A stretch of DNA of 28,574 nucleotides, from NCBI GenBank assembly GCA_017958015.1, contig JAGDDM010000239.1, forward strand, positions 1 through 28,574, in the 5' to 3' direction. The stretch comes from Abditibacteriota bacterium. Lineage in GTDB: Bacteria; Armatimonadota; UBA5829. A model generated the notes under the pieces. The model was not told where the DNA came from. It did no database searches and saw only the letters and a program-made list of their open reading frames with translations. Below are positions 5,213 to 12,830 of the stretch, piece by piece; position 1 is the stretch's first letter; each line of letters opens with the position of its first letter. A program made the translations under genes and the position numbers.

Positions 5213-7144
5213 CTACTTTACCCTGTTCTTGATGAAGTTGAGTCTGCCGCCCTCAAGGAGAACGGTTTTTTCTCTGCCGGAGAGGTCGCAGGTGAGTTTC
5301 ACCTCCGCACCGTTTGCTTTGTTCACCAGTGTGAACTCGCTCTTGCCGGCCTTGATGTCCGCGGCGATGCCGGGAATCTCAATCTCGTCGCCCTGACCTA
5401 TCTTGTCGTAGTCCGCGGGGTCGGCGAACTTCAGGGGGGCGATGCCGAAATTGATGAGGTTCTGGCGGTGGATTCTGGCGAAGGATTTGGTGATGACCGC
5501 CTTCACGCCCAGATACATGGGAGCCAGCGCGGCGTGCTCTCTGGAGGAGCCCTGGCCGTAGTTCTCGCCGCCCACTATGACGCCGCCGCCCCATTCCTTG
5601 GCCCGCTTGGCGAAATCGGCGTCAACCTGCTCGAACACGTGCTCGGAAATGGCGGGGATGTTGGAGCGCAGAGGCAGAACCTTGGCGCCGGCGGGCATAA
5701 TGTGGTCGGTGGTGATGTTGTCGCCGACCTTCAAAAGAACCTTGCCGGTGATTGTCTCCGCCATATCTTTGCCCAGGGGCAGGGGAGCGATGTTGGGACC
5801 GCGAACGATTTCCACCTTCTCCGGCTCGTCGGAGGGAGGGAGAACCATGGAATCGTCAACCTTGTATTCCGTGGGAGGTGTAAACTCAACGGGGGTGCCC
5901 AGCTCTCTGGGGTCGGTTATCTTTCCGAACACCGCCGCCGCCACAGCCGTCTCGGGGCTGGCCAGGTAGACGCCGGCGGACTTGGTGCCGCTGCGTCCCT
6001 CGAAGTTGCGATTGAACGTGCGCACGGAAACGGCGCTCGTCTTGGGGGCCTGACCCATACCGATGCAGGGTCCGCAGGTGCATTCGAGGATTCTGGCGCC
6101 GGCGGAAATGATGTCCGCAAGGGCGCCGTTCTTCGTGATGGCTTCAAAAACCAGTCTGGAGCCCGGGGAAATAACGAGGCTCGTCTCGGGGCTCACCTTT
6201 CTTCCTTTCAGGAGGCCCGCCACAATCATAAGGTCTCTGAAGGAGGAGTTGGTGCAGCTGCCGATGCAGACCTGATCCACCTTCTTACCGGCGATGTCGC
6301 TGACCTTAACCACGTTGTCCGGGGAGTGGGGCTGAGCGATCATGGGAACCAGTTCGGAGAGGTTAATCTCGATTGTCTCGTCGTACTCCGCGCCCTCATC
6401 GGCTTTCAGCTCAATCCACTCGTTTTCCCGACCCTGGGAGGCCATGAAAGCCTTTGTTATCTCGTCGGAGGGAAATATGGAGGTGGTGGCGCCCAGCTCC
6501 GCGCCCATGTTGGTGATGGTGGCTCTGTCCGTGGCGGAAAGGGACTTCACGCCCTCGCCGGTGTATTCCACGATCTTGCCCACGCCGCCCTTGACGCTCA
6601 TGATGCGCAGGACCTCGAGGATGACGTCCTTGGCGGAGACGAAGGGCCGGAGTTTGCCGGAAAGGCGCACTTCGCAAATCTTCGGCATGGGCATGTAGAA
6701 GGGCTGACCCGCCATGGCTGCCGCCACGTCCAGGCCTCCGGCGCCGATGGCCAGAACACCCAGACCGCCGCCGGTGGGGGTGTGGCTGTCGGAACCCAAG
6801 AGGGTGTCGCCGGGAATATCGAACCGCTCAAGCTGAACCTGGTGGCAGATGCCGTTGCCCGGGCGGGAGAAGAAAATGCCGTGCTTGGCGGCCACGGACT
6901 GCAGGAAAGCGTGGTCGTCGGCGTTCTCGAAGCCGGACTGGAGGGTGTTGTGGTCAACGTAGCTCACGGAGCGTTTGGTGGCCACTTTGGGAATGCCCAG
7001 AGCCTCGAACTGGAGATAGGCCATGGTACCCGTGGCGTCCTGAGTGAGGGTGTGGTCGATTTTGATGGCGATTTCCGTTCCCGGAATCATTTCGCCCTCG
7101 ACCAGGTGGTTCTTGATGATTTTTTGCGCGATACCGTATTTCAT
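5213..7144 (-). CDS. acn: Aconitate hydratase, Aquifex-type
   Basis: A 643-aa aconitase that interconverts citrate and isocitrate in the citric acid cycle, in the cytoplasm. The length and architecture fit the short 'Aquifex type' family and not the 850-900 aa AcnA or AcnB. The three [4Fe-4S] ligands are visible: C297 in CIGSCTNSS and C357 and C360 in CGPC. Substrate-binding signatures include DSHTPTGGG near residue 120 and the swivel-domain GGENYGQGSSREHAA near residue 535. It starts at ATG with AAAAGGA about 10 bases upstream, 18 bases after the CBM9-like gene, so the two are probably cotranscribed. A homoaconitase or 3-isopropylmalate dehydratase role is less likely because the subunits are fused and no leucine or lysine pathway genes are adjacent. 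Confidence 0.93.
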   Translation of the reverse strand: MKYGIAQKIIKNHLVEGEMIPGTEIAIKIDHTLTQDATGTMAYLQFEALGIPKVATKRSVSYVDHNTLQSGFENADDHAFLQSVAAKHGIFFSRPGNGICHQVQLERFDIPGDTLLGSDSHTPTGGGLGVLAIGAGGLDVAAAMAGQPFYMPMPKICEVRLSGKLRPFVSAKDVILEVLRIMSVKGGVGKIVEYTGEGVKSLSATDRATITNMGAELGATTSIFPSDEITKAFMASQGRENEWIELKADEGAEYDETIEINLSELVPMIAQPHSPDNVVKVSDIAGKKVDQVCIGSCTNSSFRDLMIVAGLLKGRKVSPETSLVISPGSRLVFEAITKNGALADIISAGARILECTCGPCIGMGQAPKTSAVSVRTFNRNFEGRSGTKSAGVYLASPETAVAAAVFGKITDPRELGTPVEFTPPTEYKVDDSMVLPPSDEPEKVEIVRGPNIAPLPLGKDMAETITGKVLLKVGDNITTDHIMPAGAKVLPLRSNIPAISEHVFEQVDADFAKRAKEWGGGVIVGGENYGQGSSREHAALAPMYLGVKAVITKSFARIHRQNLINFGIAPLKFADPADYDKIGQGDEIEIPGIAADIKAGKSEFTLVNKANGAEVKLTCDLSGREKTVLLEGGRLNFIKNRVK

Positions 7145-7162
7145 TTTTCGAATGTCCTTTTA

Positions 7163-7882
7163 TTAATCGAATATAATCTTTCCGAACTTCTTCGGCACGT
7201 GGAACGCCGCCGGGTCCCGCATTGTGGGCGACCAAGCCTGAAACTCCTTCGGTTGGGGTCTGCGGTCGATGCGGTAGACGTTGCCGCGGATGGAGGAGCC
7301 CTTCGCCGGTGTCTCCATGCCGATGGACTCGAAGGGAACCGCCACTTCGGCGCTCCAATACTCGTCCTTAACCGACGGGTCGTTCACTTTGCCCTCAACT
7401 TTGACGGCGGTTTTGATTCCGGCGCAGTCCCAGGACACGTCTCCCTTTTCCACCGCGTCTTTGCCGTAGAAAATGTGGGAGTCGAAAATAACGTTGATGG
7501 GGCTCACGTTTATCTCGAAGTAGTCCTTGAGACCGTGGGGAGCGATGAACATTTCCACCACATCTTCCTCGAAGATGTGGTCGTCCCGTTCCGTCATGTT
7601 GGCGTAAATCTCCTCGTCTTCGCAGTAGAAGACGAAGTAGAGATACTTGTCGTCGTAGCCTATTTTCGCCCGGGTGGTTTTCACCGCTTTCTTGCCGGTG
7701 GTGGCAAGACGCATCGTAATCTCCGGAGCGTTCATCCAGGCTTTGTCTCTGTAATCGCCGTTCACCACGTGGGTGTCGCCTATGCGGACCGCTTTGTACG
7801 TGGGGGTACCTCCGTAGGCGGCGGCGCATACCGCGGCGAACACACCGAAAGCGGCGGCGGCGACTTTGGTGTAAGTTTTCAT
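7163..7882 (-). CDS. Secreted CBM9-like carbohydrate-binding protein
   Basis: A 239-aa protein with an N-terminal signal peptide (basic MKTYTK, then an Ala/Val-rich core ending near AAYGG, about residues 1-25). The rest resembles a single family 9 carbohydrate-binding module: the TRAKIGYDDKYLYFVFYCED strand pair, the DDHIFEEDVVEMFIAP segment and the YFEINVSPINVIFD segment are typical. Such stand-alone modules bind sugars at the cell surface or periplasm; no catalytic domain is present. ATG at 7882 is chosen because GGAG lies six bases upstream; an in-frame TTG at 7888 would overlap that site. First gene of a two-gene unit with aconitase, behind the promoter at 7909-7937. The functional link with aconitase is unclear. 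Confidence 0.82.
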   Translation of the reverse strand: MKTYTKVAAAAFGVFAAVCAAAYGGTPTYKAVRIGDTHVVNGDYRDKAWMNAPEITMRLATTGKKAVKTTRAKIGYDDKYLYFVFYCEDEEIYANMTERDDHIFEEDVVEMFIAPHGLKDYFEINVSPINVIFDSHIFYGKDAVEKGDVSWDCAGIKTAVKVEGKVNDPSVKDEYWSAEVAVPFESIGMETPAKGSSIRGNVYRIDRRPQPKEFQAWSPTMRDPAAFHVPKKFGKIIFD

Positions 7883-7908
7883 ACGCAACTCCGTATATAT
7901 GATATCAC

Positions 7909-7937
7909 ATTATACACCAAACGGCGTTATCTTTCAA
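7909..7937 (-). promoter_or_regulatory. Sigma70-type promoter for the CBM9-aconitase unit
   Basis: On the minus strand TTGAAA (7932-7937), 17 bases, then TATAAT (7909-7914). The start of transcription would fall near 7902, about 20 bases before the start codon. It is back to back with the gyrA promoter, with 14 bases between the two -35 boxes. Confidence 0.8.
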
Positions 7938-7951
7938 ACCAAGGGTAAAAC

Positions 7952-7980
7952 TTGCAAATCACGGGGAAAAGCGATATAAT
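7952..7980 (+). promoter_or_regulatory. Sigma70-type promoter for gyrA
   Basis: TTGCAA (7952-7957), 17 bases, then a perfect TATAAT (7975-7980). The leader before the gyrA start is about 105 bases with no clear reading frame or strong structure. Confidence 0.82.
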
Positions 7981-8095
7981 TATATATGTAGAATATTGCG
8001 AATTGACGTAGGAAACAGGAAAAAGGGAACGGTACCGATCCCACAGGGAGCGGACCGACCCCTAATCCAAAAACCTCATAACCCAAAGGAACAGT

Positions 8096-10543
8096 ATGAG
8101 CGATATCCAGGGAGAAATCTTTCCCGTAAAAATCGAAGAAGAATTAAAGAACGCTTATTTGGATTATTCCATGAGCGTTATTATATCGCGAGCCCTTCCG
8201 GATGTGCGGGACGGCCTGAAGCCGGTTCAGCGGCGTATTCTCACCGCCATGAACGACTTGCACCTGGGGCCTTCCTCCCAGCACAGAAAATCCGCGAAGA
8301 TTGCCGGCGATACATCGGGCAACTACCATCCCCACGGCGAGGCGGTCATCTACCCCACCATGGTCAGAATGGCCCAGGACTTCAACTCCCGCTACCCCCT
8401 GATCGACGGTCAGGGCAACATGGGCTCCATCGACGGCGACCCGCCGGCGGCCATGCGTTACACCGAAATGCGCATGTCCCCCTTCGCGGTGGAAATGCTG
8501 GACGATTTGGAGAAGGACACCGTTGACTGGCAGGACAACTACGACCAGACCCGCAAGGAGCCTCTGGTTCTCCCCGCCAAGTTCCCGGCTCTTCTGGCCA
8601 ACGGCTGCAGCGGCATCGCCGTCGGTATGGCAACCAACATTCCGCCCCACAACCTCTCGGAGCTCTGCGACGGCTACATCTATCTGATTGACAATCCGGA
8701 ATGCGCCACCGAAGAGCTCATGGAGCACGTTAAGGGTCCGGACTTCCCCACCGCCGGCCTCATTCTCGGCACCAAGGGCATAAAGAGCGCCTACGAAACC
8801 GGCCGGGGTCAGATTATCATGCAGGCCCAGACCACCATCGAGGAGCTGGACAACGGCAAAACCGCCATCGTCATTACCGAGCTTCCCTACCAGGTGAACA
8901 AGCAGGCTCTGCAGGAAAAGATAGCCATGCTGGCCCGGGAGCGGCGTGTGGAAGGCATTACCAACATATTCGACTACACCGACCGCCACGGCATGAGCGT
9001 CCACATCGAACTGAAGCGGGACGCCCATCCCAAGAAAGTCCTCAACTACCTCTTCAAGCACACCGAACTACGGAAGACCTTCGGCGTCATCATGCTGGCC
9101 CTGGTTGACGGTCAGCCCCGGGTTTCCTCCCTGAAGGAGACCATGAACTACTACATCGAGCACAGACTCGATGTGGTTACCCGCCGGACAAAGTTCGAGC
9201 TTCGGAACGCCCTGCGCCGGGCCCACATCCTCGAGGGTCTGGGCGTGGCCATCGACAACCTTGACGAGGTTATCAAGATAATCAGAACCTCCGGCAACGC
9301 CGACGAGGCCAGGAGCAGACTCATCGAACGCTTCGAGTTGTCGGTTCTGCAGGCGGACTCCATTCTCAACATGCAGCTGCGGCAGCTCACCGCTCTGGAG
9401 CGGGACAAACTGGAGAACGAGTTCAAGGAACTGCTTAAGAGAATCGCCTACTTCGAGGACCTTCTGAGCGACAAGCAGAAGATTTTGAGCGTCATAAAGA
9501 CGGAACTGCGCTACATCAAGACCAAGTACGGCGACGAGCGCAGAACCCGCATTCTCCCCATAGAACCCGGCGAACTGGGCGAGGAAGATTTGATTCCCGA
9601 AGAGGAAACAATCATCACCATCACCCGGGACGGTTACATCAAGCGGGTGCCCATCGACACCTATCGGCCCCAGAAGCGGGGCGGACGGGGCATCATCGGC
9701 GCCACCAGCAAGGAAGAGGACAAGGTTACCCACCTCTTCGCCGCCACAACCCACCACCACGTGGTGTTCTACACGGATCGGGGCAGAGTCTACAAACTCA
9801 AAGCCTACGAGATTCCCCAGACCACACGGCAGGCCATGGGCACGGCGATTATCAACCTTATCCACATCGAGCCCGGCGAGAAGATTACCGCCGTTCTGTC
9901 CATGCGGGATATCGATGAGAGCCGCTCCGTGTTCTTCTGCACCCGTAACGGTGTGGTGAAGCGCTGCGCCATTACGGAGTTCAGAAACATCCGCTCCAAC
10001 GGCATCAAAGTCTTCAACATCGACGACGACGACGCCCTCTGCTGGGCGGAGATTACCTCCGGCAGCGACGAGGTTATCCTGGTGACCCGCGACGGCCAGT
10101 CCATACGCTTCTCCGAAAACGACGTTAGACGTTCCGGCAGAACCTCCGGCGGCGTTCGGGGCATACGCCTGGGCGACGGCGACGTTGTGGTCGGCATGAC
10201 AATCGCCAGACCCGGCGCGGAACTTCTCGTGGTCACCGAAAAGGGTATGGGCAAGCGCACCAAGCTGGAAGATTACAGAATCCAGACCCGGGGCGGCAAG
10301 GGCATCAAGACCATCAACATCACCCCCAAAACCGGCAAGGTCGTAGAGACCTGCGTGGTAACGAGCGACGACAAGATGGTCATCATCACCTCCGGCGGCA
10401 TCATGATTAAGATTAAGGTGGAGGAGATTCGCTCCACCGGCCGCAGCACCCAGGGCGTGAAACTCATCAAACTGAGCGAGGGTGACTCCGTGTCCTCCAT
10501 CGCAAGAATACCCACAACGGAAGCGCCGAACAAGAAAGACTGA
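8096..10543 (+). CDS. gyrA: DNA gyrase subunit A
   Basis: An 815-aa GyrA, the breakage-reunion subunit that introduces negative supercoils with GyrB. The catalytic tyrosine is Y122 (MRYTEMRM), the same number as in E. coli. The C-terminal pinwheel begins after residue 500 and contains a GyrA box, QKRGGRG, so this is gyrase and not topoisomerase IV. In the quinolone region HPHGEAVIYP, residues 83 and 87 are Ala and Pro where E. coli has Ser and Asp. The start follows AAAGGAACAGT. Two terminators follow the gene. gyrB is not in the window, so gyrA stands alone as in many non-enterobacterial genomes. Confidence 0.97.
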   Translation: MSDIQGEIFPVKIEEELKNAYLDYSMSVIISRALPDVRDGLKPVQRRILTAMNDLHLGPSSQHRKSAKIAGDTSGNYHPHGEAVIYPTMVRMAQDFNSRYPLIDGQGNMGSIDGDPPAAMRYTEMRMSPFAVEMLDDLEKDTVDWQDNYDQTRKEPLVLPAKFPALLANGCSGIAVGMATNIPPHNLSELCDGYIYLIDNPECATEELMEHVKGPDFPTAGLILGTKGIKSAYETGRGQIIMQAQTTIEELDNGKTAIVITELPYQVNKQALQEKIAMLARERRVEGITNIFDYTDRHGMSVHIELKRDAHPKKVLNYLFKHTELRKTFGVIMLALVDGQPRVSSLKETMNYYIEHRLDVVTRRTKFELRNALRRAHILEGLGVAIDNLDEVIKIIRTSGNADEARSRLIERFELSVLQADSILNMQLRQLTALERDKLENEFKELLKRIAYFEDLLSDKQKILSVIKTELRYIKTKYGDERRTRILPIEPGELGEEDLIPEEETIITITRDGYIKRVPIDTYRPQKRGGRGIIGATSKEEDKVTHLFAATTHHHVVFYTDRGRVYKLKAYEIPQTTRQAMGTAIINLIHIEPGEKITAVLSMRDIDESRSVFFCTRNGVVKRCAITEFRNIRSNGIKVFNIDDDDALCWAEITSGSDEVILVTRDGQSIRFSENDVRRSGRTSGGVRGIRLGDGDVVVGMTIARPGAELLVVTEKGMGKRTKLEDYRIQTRGGKGIKTINITPKTGKVVETCVVTSDDKMVIITSGGIMIKIKVEEIRSTGRSTQGVKLIKLSEGDSVSSIARIPTTEAPNKKD

Positions 10544-10550
10544 AATTAAC

Positions 10551-10578
10551 GGCCCCGCTTTTCGGCGGGGTCGTTTTT
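10551..10578 (+). terminator. First gyrA terminator
   Basis: GGCCCCGC and GCGGGGTC pair around a TTTTCG loop, followed by a G and five Ts. It lies seven bases after the gyrA stop. Confidence 0.8.
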
Positions 10579-10593
10579 CGAAAACGGAAATGT

Positions 10594-10617
10594 GCCGCTT
10601 CGGCGGCTCATTTTTTT
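10594..10617 (+). terminator. Second gyrA terminator
   Basis: GCCGC, TTCG tetraloop, GCGGC, then TCA and seven Ts (10611-10617). The T-run is also the poly-A run in which the convergent gene has lost its stop codon. Confidence 0.8.
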
Positions 10618-11032
10618 CTTCGATTATTTTCGTATTCCGCAGAATTATGAACTCGTCATTCATAATCTTATACGTGTCAAAGGTCCCAAGTATCGTGATT
10701 TCCTTTTTGTTTCCGGGGTCTTCTCCTTCGGCGAGCTCAAACTCCAATCCCTGCGCGCAACACCCGGCGGAGTCTCCCACAACACAAAGATAGTGAACCT
10801 TGTCCTTGTCGGGTATCTCCGTTAAAGTTCCTTTCATTTTTATCTTTTTGCCTTTGTATTCCGCGGGCCGTTCCGCGATATAGCATACTTCCGAATAGGC
10901 CATGCCGTCGTTTAAGACGGACAAATCCACATTGGCGTTTTTGTCTTTGTGATCCGAGTTAAGCAGCAGTCCCGTCACAAGGAGAATCACCGCCGCCGAA
11001 AGAATAAGAACGATTGATAATATTTTTTTCAT
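10608..11032 (-). CDS. Membrane-anchored OB-fold-like protein, stop codon lost by apparent frameshift
   Basis: About 140 aa of convincing coding sequence. It begins MKKILSIVLIL, with one N-terminal hydrophobic segment (residues 1-25) that is either an uncleaved anchor or a signal peptide. The soluble part (AERPAEYKGKKIKMKGTL, then VVGDSAGCCAQGLEFEL, then EITILGTFDTY) resembles small clostridial-type proteins with an ACCAQG motif and an OB-like fold; I know of no assigned function. The frame does not stop where expected: after KIIEEK it runs through both gyrA terminators and over 1.5 kb of antisense gyrA. One extra A in the seven-A run at 10611-10617 would bring the TGA at 10608-10610 into frame, so a single-base deletion or a sequencing error is likely. 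The start is at 11032; AGGAGG lies 14 bases upstream, which is long. Confidence 0.62.
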
Positions 11033-11073
11033 TTTATGGTTTTTAACCTCCTGTGGCATTGAATTTCACGCGC

Positions 11074-11105
11074 AAAAAGACAAGGGTACCCTTGCGTACC
11101 CTTGT
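11074..11105 (-). terminator. Terminator or attenuator before the OB-fold-like gene
   Basis: On the minus strand ACAAGGGT (11098-11105) pairs with ACCCTTGT (11080-11087) around a 10-base loop and is followed by C and five Ts (11074-11078). It lies well away from the preceding eda gene, which has its own hairpin. Confidence 0.65.
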
Positions 11106-11313
11106 GGGAGGTTATTTCAATCGTTCAATTGTACTTTTTCGCTTACCGAAGTTGTGCTTACGGAGATGTAAGCGAAAAGAGGAATATTCCGCGATATCGA
11201 GGCAGTTGAGAAAGATTCTTCCGCCCGAGGATGGGCGGGTTCGCGGGACGTTCCCAAAAAGTCGGCGCATTTGTCGATACAAGCGCAAACGGAATTATTC
11301 GTCAAATTAAACA

Positions 11314-11331
11314 GCCGCCCGAAAGGGCGGC
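11314..11331 (-). terminator. Hairpin terminator after eda
   Basis: A 7-bp perfect stem, GCCGCCC and GGGCGGC around a 4-base loop (TTTC on the minus strand), about 15 bases after the eda stop. The following TGTTTAATTT is only moderately T-rich. Confidence 0.65.
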
Positions 11332-11346
11332 TTAATTCATGCTGTA

Positions 11347-12000
11347 TTAAAGTTTCTTGAGGTCGGCAACCAATTGCAGCCAATGAGCGGCGGCTTTGGT
11401 GATGTCGCCCCATCTCTTTTCCTTGACGGCGATGTCCATCTTCATTTCGGTGGTGACGCCGGCCACGCCGCAGAAGGCGCCGCCCAGGTACCAATCTCTC
11501 ATGTTGTCCAGAGTGAGCTTGCCCGCGGGGGCCATTCTCGCCTCGGGCATGGGTCCGTGGATGTAGCTCACGTACTCGGGGCCGAAGGGATAGGCGGGGA
11601 AGAGCTTGATGATGTCCGCGCCGGCGGCCAGAGCGGCCTCGATTTCCGTGGGGGTTACGCAGCCCGGCATGGAAACCTTGCCCTGAGACACGGTGTACTT
11701 GACGATTTCCGGGTCGAAACCGGGGGCCACGATGCAGTCGGCTCCGGCGGCCACGGCTTCTTTGGCCCAGTCGAGCTTGCGGACGGTACCCGCGGAGAGG
11801 ACCACTTCCTCGCCGTACTTGTTCTTCAGGTACTCGATTACCTCGCACACGTTGGGAGTGGTGAATGCCACTTCGATCAGTCTGGCGCCGCCGTCGTAGA
11901 GGGCGTCGCATACGGCTTCGGTGTCAGCCACGGTGTCGCCGCGGATAATCATACAGAGCCAGTTTTCGCCGATTTTCTCGATAAGTTGTTTCTTGTCCAT
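11347..12000 (-). CDS. eda: KDPG/KHG aldolase
   Basis: A 217-aa class I aldolase that splits 2-keto-3-deoxy-6-phosphogluconate into pyruvate and glyceraldehyde 3-phosphate, in the Entner-Doudoroff pathway and at the end of hexuronate breakdown. The Schiff-base lysine is K132 (IIKLFPA), the catalytic glutamate is E43 (LIEVAFTTP), and R20 plus the GTV and PGCVTPTEI segments are in place. ATG at 12000 is chosen because GAGG lies upstream and family members start at this point; the frame is open 12 codons further. It is transcribed alone from the promoter at 12107-12135. In a genome with acetyl esterases and a CBM9 protein it may serve the use of pectin or glucuronoxylan sugars, which is inference. 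Confidence 0.92.
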   Translation of the reverse strand: MDKKQLIEKIGENWLCMIIRGDTVADTEAVCDALYDGGARLIEVAFTTPNVCEVIEYLKNKYGEEVVLSAGTVRKLDWAKEAVAAGADCIVAPGFDPEIVKYTVSQGKVSMPGCVTPTEIEAALAAGADIIKLFPAYPFGPEYVSYIHGPMPEARMAPAGKLTLDNMRDWYLGGAFCGVAGVTTEMKMDIAVKEKRWGDITKAAAHWLQLVADLKKL

Positions 12001-12106
12001 TCGGACTACCTCGTGAAAAAAGAATTCGGATTTCATGAGGACTTAGGGGCTAGCACCCGCCTCGGGCGAAATACTATTCCCTATTCCCTCAATCACATCC
12101 GCGGAA

Positions 12107-12135
12107 ATTTTATCACAATTTCGGCATTATTTCAA
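12107..12135 (-). promoter_or_regulatory. Sigma70-type promoter for eda
   Basis: On the minus strand TTGAAA (12130-12135), 17 bases, TAAAAT (12107-12112). The leader is about 100 bases long and contains a small CGCC/GGCG hairpin. Confidence 0.7.
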
Positions 12136-12143
12136 GGCGTGTC

Positions 12144-12172
12144 TTGTTATAATTCCGGTTTCGGTGTAAAAT
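12144..12172 (+). promoter_or_regulatory. Sigma70-type promoter for the nitroreductase gene
   Basis: TTGTTA (12144-12149), 17 bases, TAAAAT (12167-12172). The start codon follows about 25 bases after the expected transcription start. Confidence 0.7.
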
Positions 12173-12201
12173 AGTTACGAATAAACATGGGAGGATACAT
12201 C

Positions 12202-12774
12202 ATGTTTTACGACGACGTTATCGCCACCCGAAGCATACGGCGCTTCAACCCGGTAAGAACAATAAGCCGTAAAGAACTTCTGAACCTCATCGACACCGCC
12301 CGACTCACTCCCTCCGCCGCCAATCTTCAGCCCCTGAAGTATATGGCCGTCTGCGAAGAAGAGCGGCTGGCGAAGGTCTTTCCCCACCTCCGCTGGGCGG
12401 GCTACCTCACCGACTGGGACGGCCCCGAAGAGGGTGAGCGGCCCACGGGCTACATTATTATATTGGGGGACAAAACCATCTCCGAAAACGTGGTCTACGA
12501 CCACTCCATAGCGTCTCTGGCCATTATGCTGGGGGCCACGGAGTTGGGCCTTGGGGGCTGCATCATCGGCGCCGTCGACAGAGAGGGTCTGGCGGCGGAT
12601 ATGAACATAGACACCGACCGCTACGACATTCTCCTGGTCTGCGCTCTGGGCAAGCCCGCGGAGAAGGTTATGCTCGAGGAAGTGCCTGAGGGGGCGTCGA
12701 TTAAGTACTACCGCGATGCCAATGACGTCCACTGTGTGCCCAAGCGAACCCTGAAAGAAGTGGTTATCGATTGA
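12202..12774 (+). CDS. Nitroreductase family flavoprotein
   Basis: A 190-aa member of the nitroreductase fold, FMN-dependent enzymes that reduce nitro, quinone or enone groups with NAD(P)H. The family signature RSIRRF is at residues 10-15, TPSAANLQPLKY forms the FMN-binding turn, and GATELGLGGCIIGAVDRE matches the usual core helix and loop. ATG at 12202 is preferred because GGAGG lies seven bases upstream; ATG at 12187 would put the ribosome site inside the coding sequence. Followed after 56 bases by the esterase cluster, which has its own promoter starting inside the end of this gene. The natural substrate cannot be told. Confidence 0.88.
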   Translation: MFYDDVIATRSIRRFNPVRTISRKELLNLIDTARLTPSAANLQPLKYMAVCEEERLAKVFPHLRWAGYLTDWDGPEEGERPTGYIIILGDKTISENVVYDHSIASLAIMLGATELGLGGCIIGAVDREGLAADMNIDTDRYDILLVCALGKPAEKVMLEEVPEGASIKYYRDANDVHCVPKRTLKEVVID

Positions 12775-12800
12775 CAATAAGCCCCTATACGGGTTAAAAT
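12771..12800 (+). promoter_or_regulatory. Promoter for the esterase-queuosine gene cluster
   Basis: TTGACA (12771-12776, overlapping the nitroreductase stop), 18 bases, TAAAAT (12795-12800). The first esterase has AGGAG seven bases before its ATG. Confidence 0.68.
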
Positions 12801-12830
12801 ATCTTATCTTACATAAACAGGAGTTTATAT

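Larger units (their letters stand above)
11033..11346 (-). promoter_or_regulatory. Structured leader region of the OB-fold-like gene
   Basis: No credible gene lies in these 314 bases. On the minus strand it holds in order the eda terminator, a possible promoter (TTGACG 11300-11305, 17 bases, weak TTGTAT 11277-11282), a CCGCCC/GGGCGG hairpin near 11220-11237, two short palindromes (11181-11190 and 11192-11199), an 11-bp stem pairing 11168-11178 with 11136-11146, and a terminator at 11074-11105 only about 25 bases before the ribosome site. This order suggests a cis-regulatory leader. I could not match it to a known riboswitch or T-box. Confidence 0.45.

Noticed and set aside
5013..5396. A 127-codon plus-strand frame between the array and aconitase
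   Set aside because: It runs across a terminator and into antisense aconitase sequence; no ribosome site or recognisable domain.
5468..7948. An 826-codon plus-strand open frame antisense to aconitase and the CBM9 gene
   Set aside because: Composition is that of a shadow frame, it has no ribosome site, and the minus strand encodes two well-recognised proteins.
9068..10543. Long minus-strand open frame antisense to gyrA, continuous with the gene at 10608-11032
   Set aside because: It has low-complexity Gly/Val/His-rich composition typical of the opposite strand of GC-rich genes and exists only because the upstream gene lost its stop.
11074..11105. T-box or known riboswitch in the leader of the OB-fold-like gene
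   Set aside because: The AAGGGTACCC wording faintly recalls a T-box antiterminator, but the invariant TGGNACC sequence is missing and no other class motif fits.
11053..11310. An 85-codon plus-strand frame in the eda downstream gap
   Set aside because: No family match, strongly basic low-quality composition, no ribosome site, and it covers terminators and hairpins of the opposite strand.
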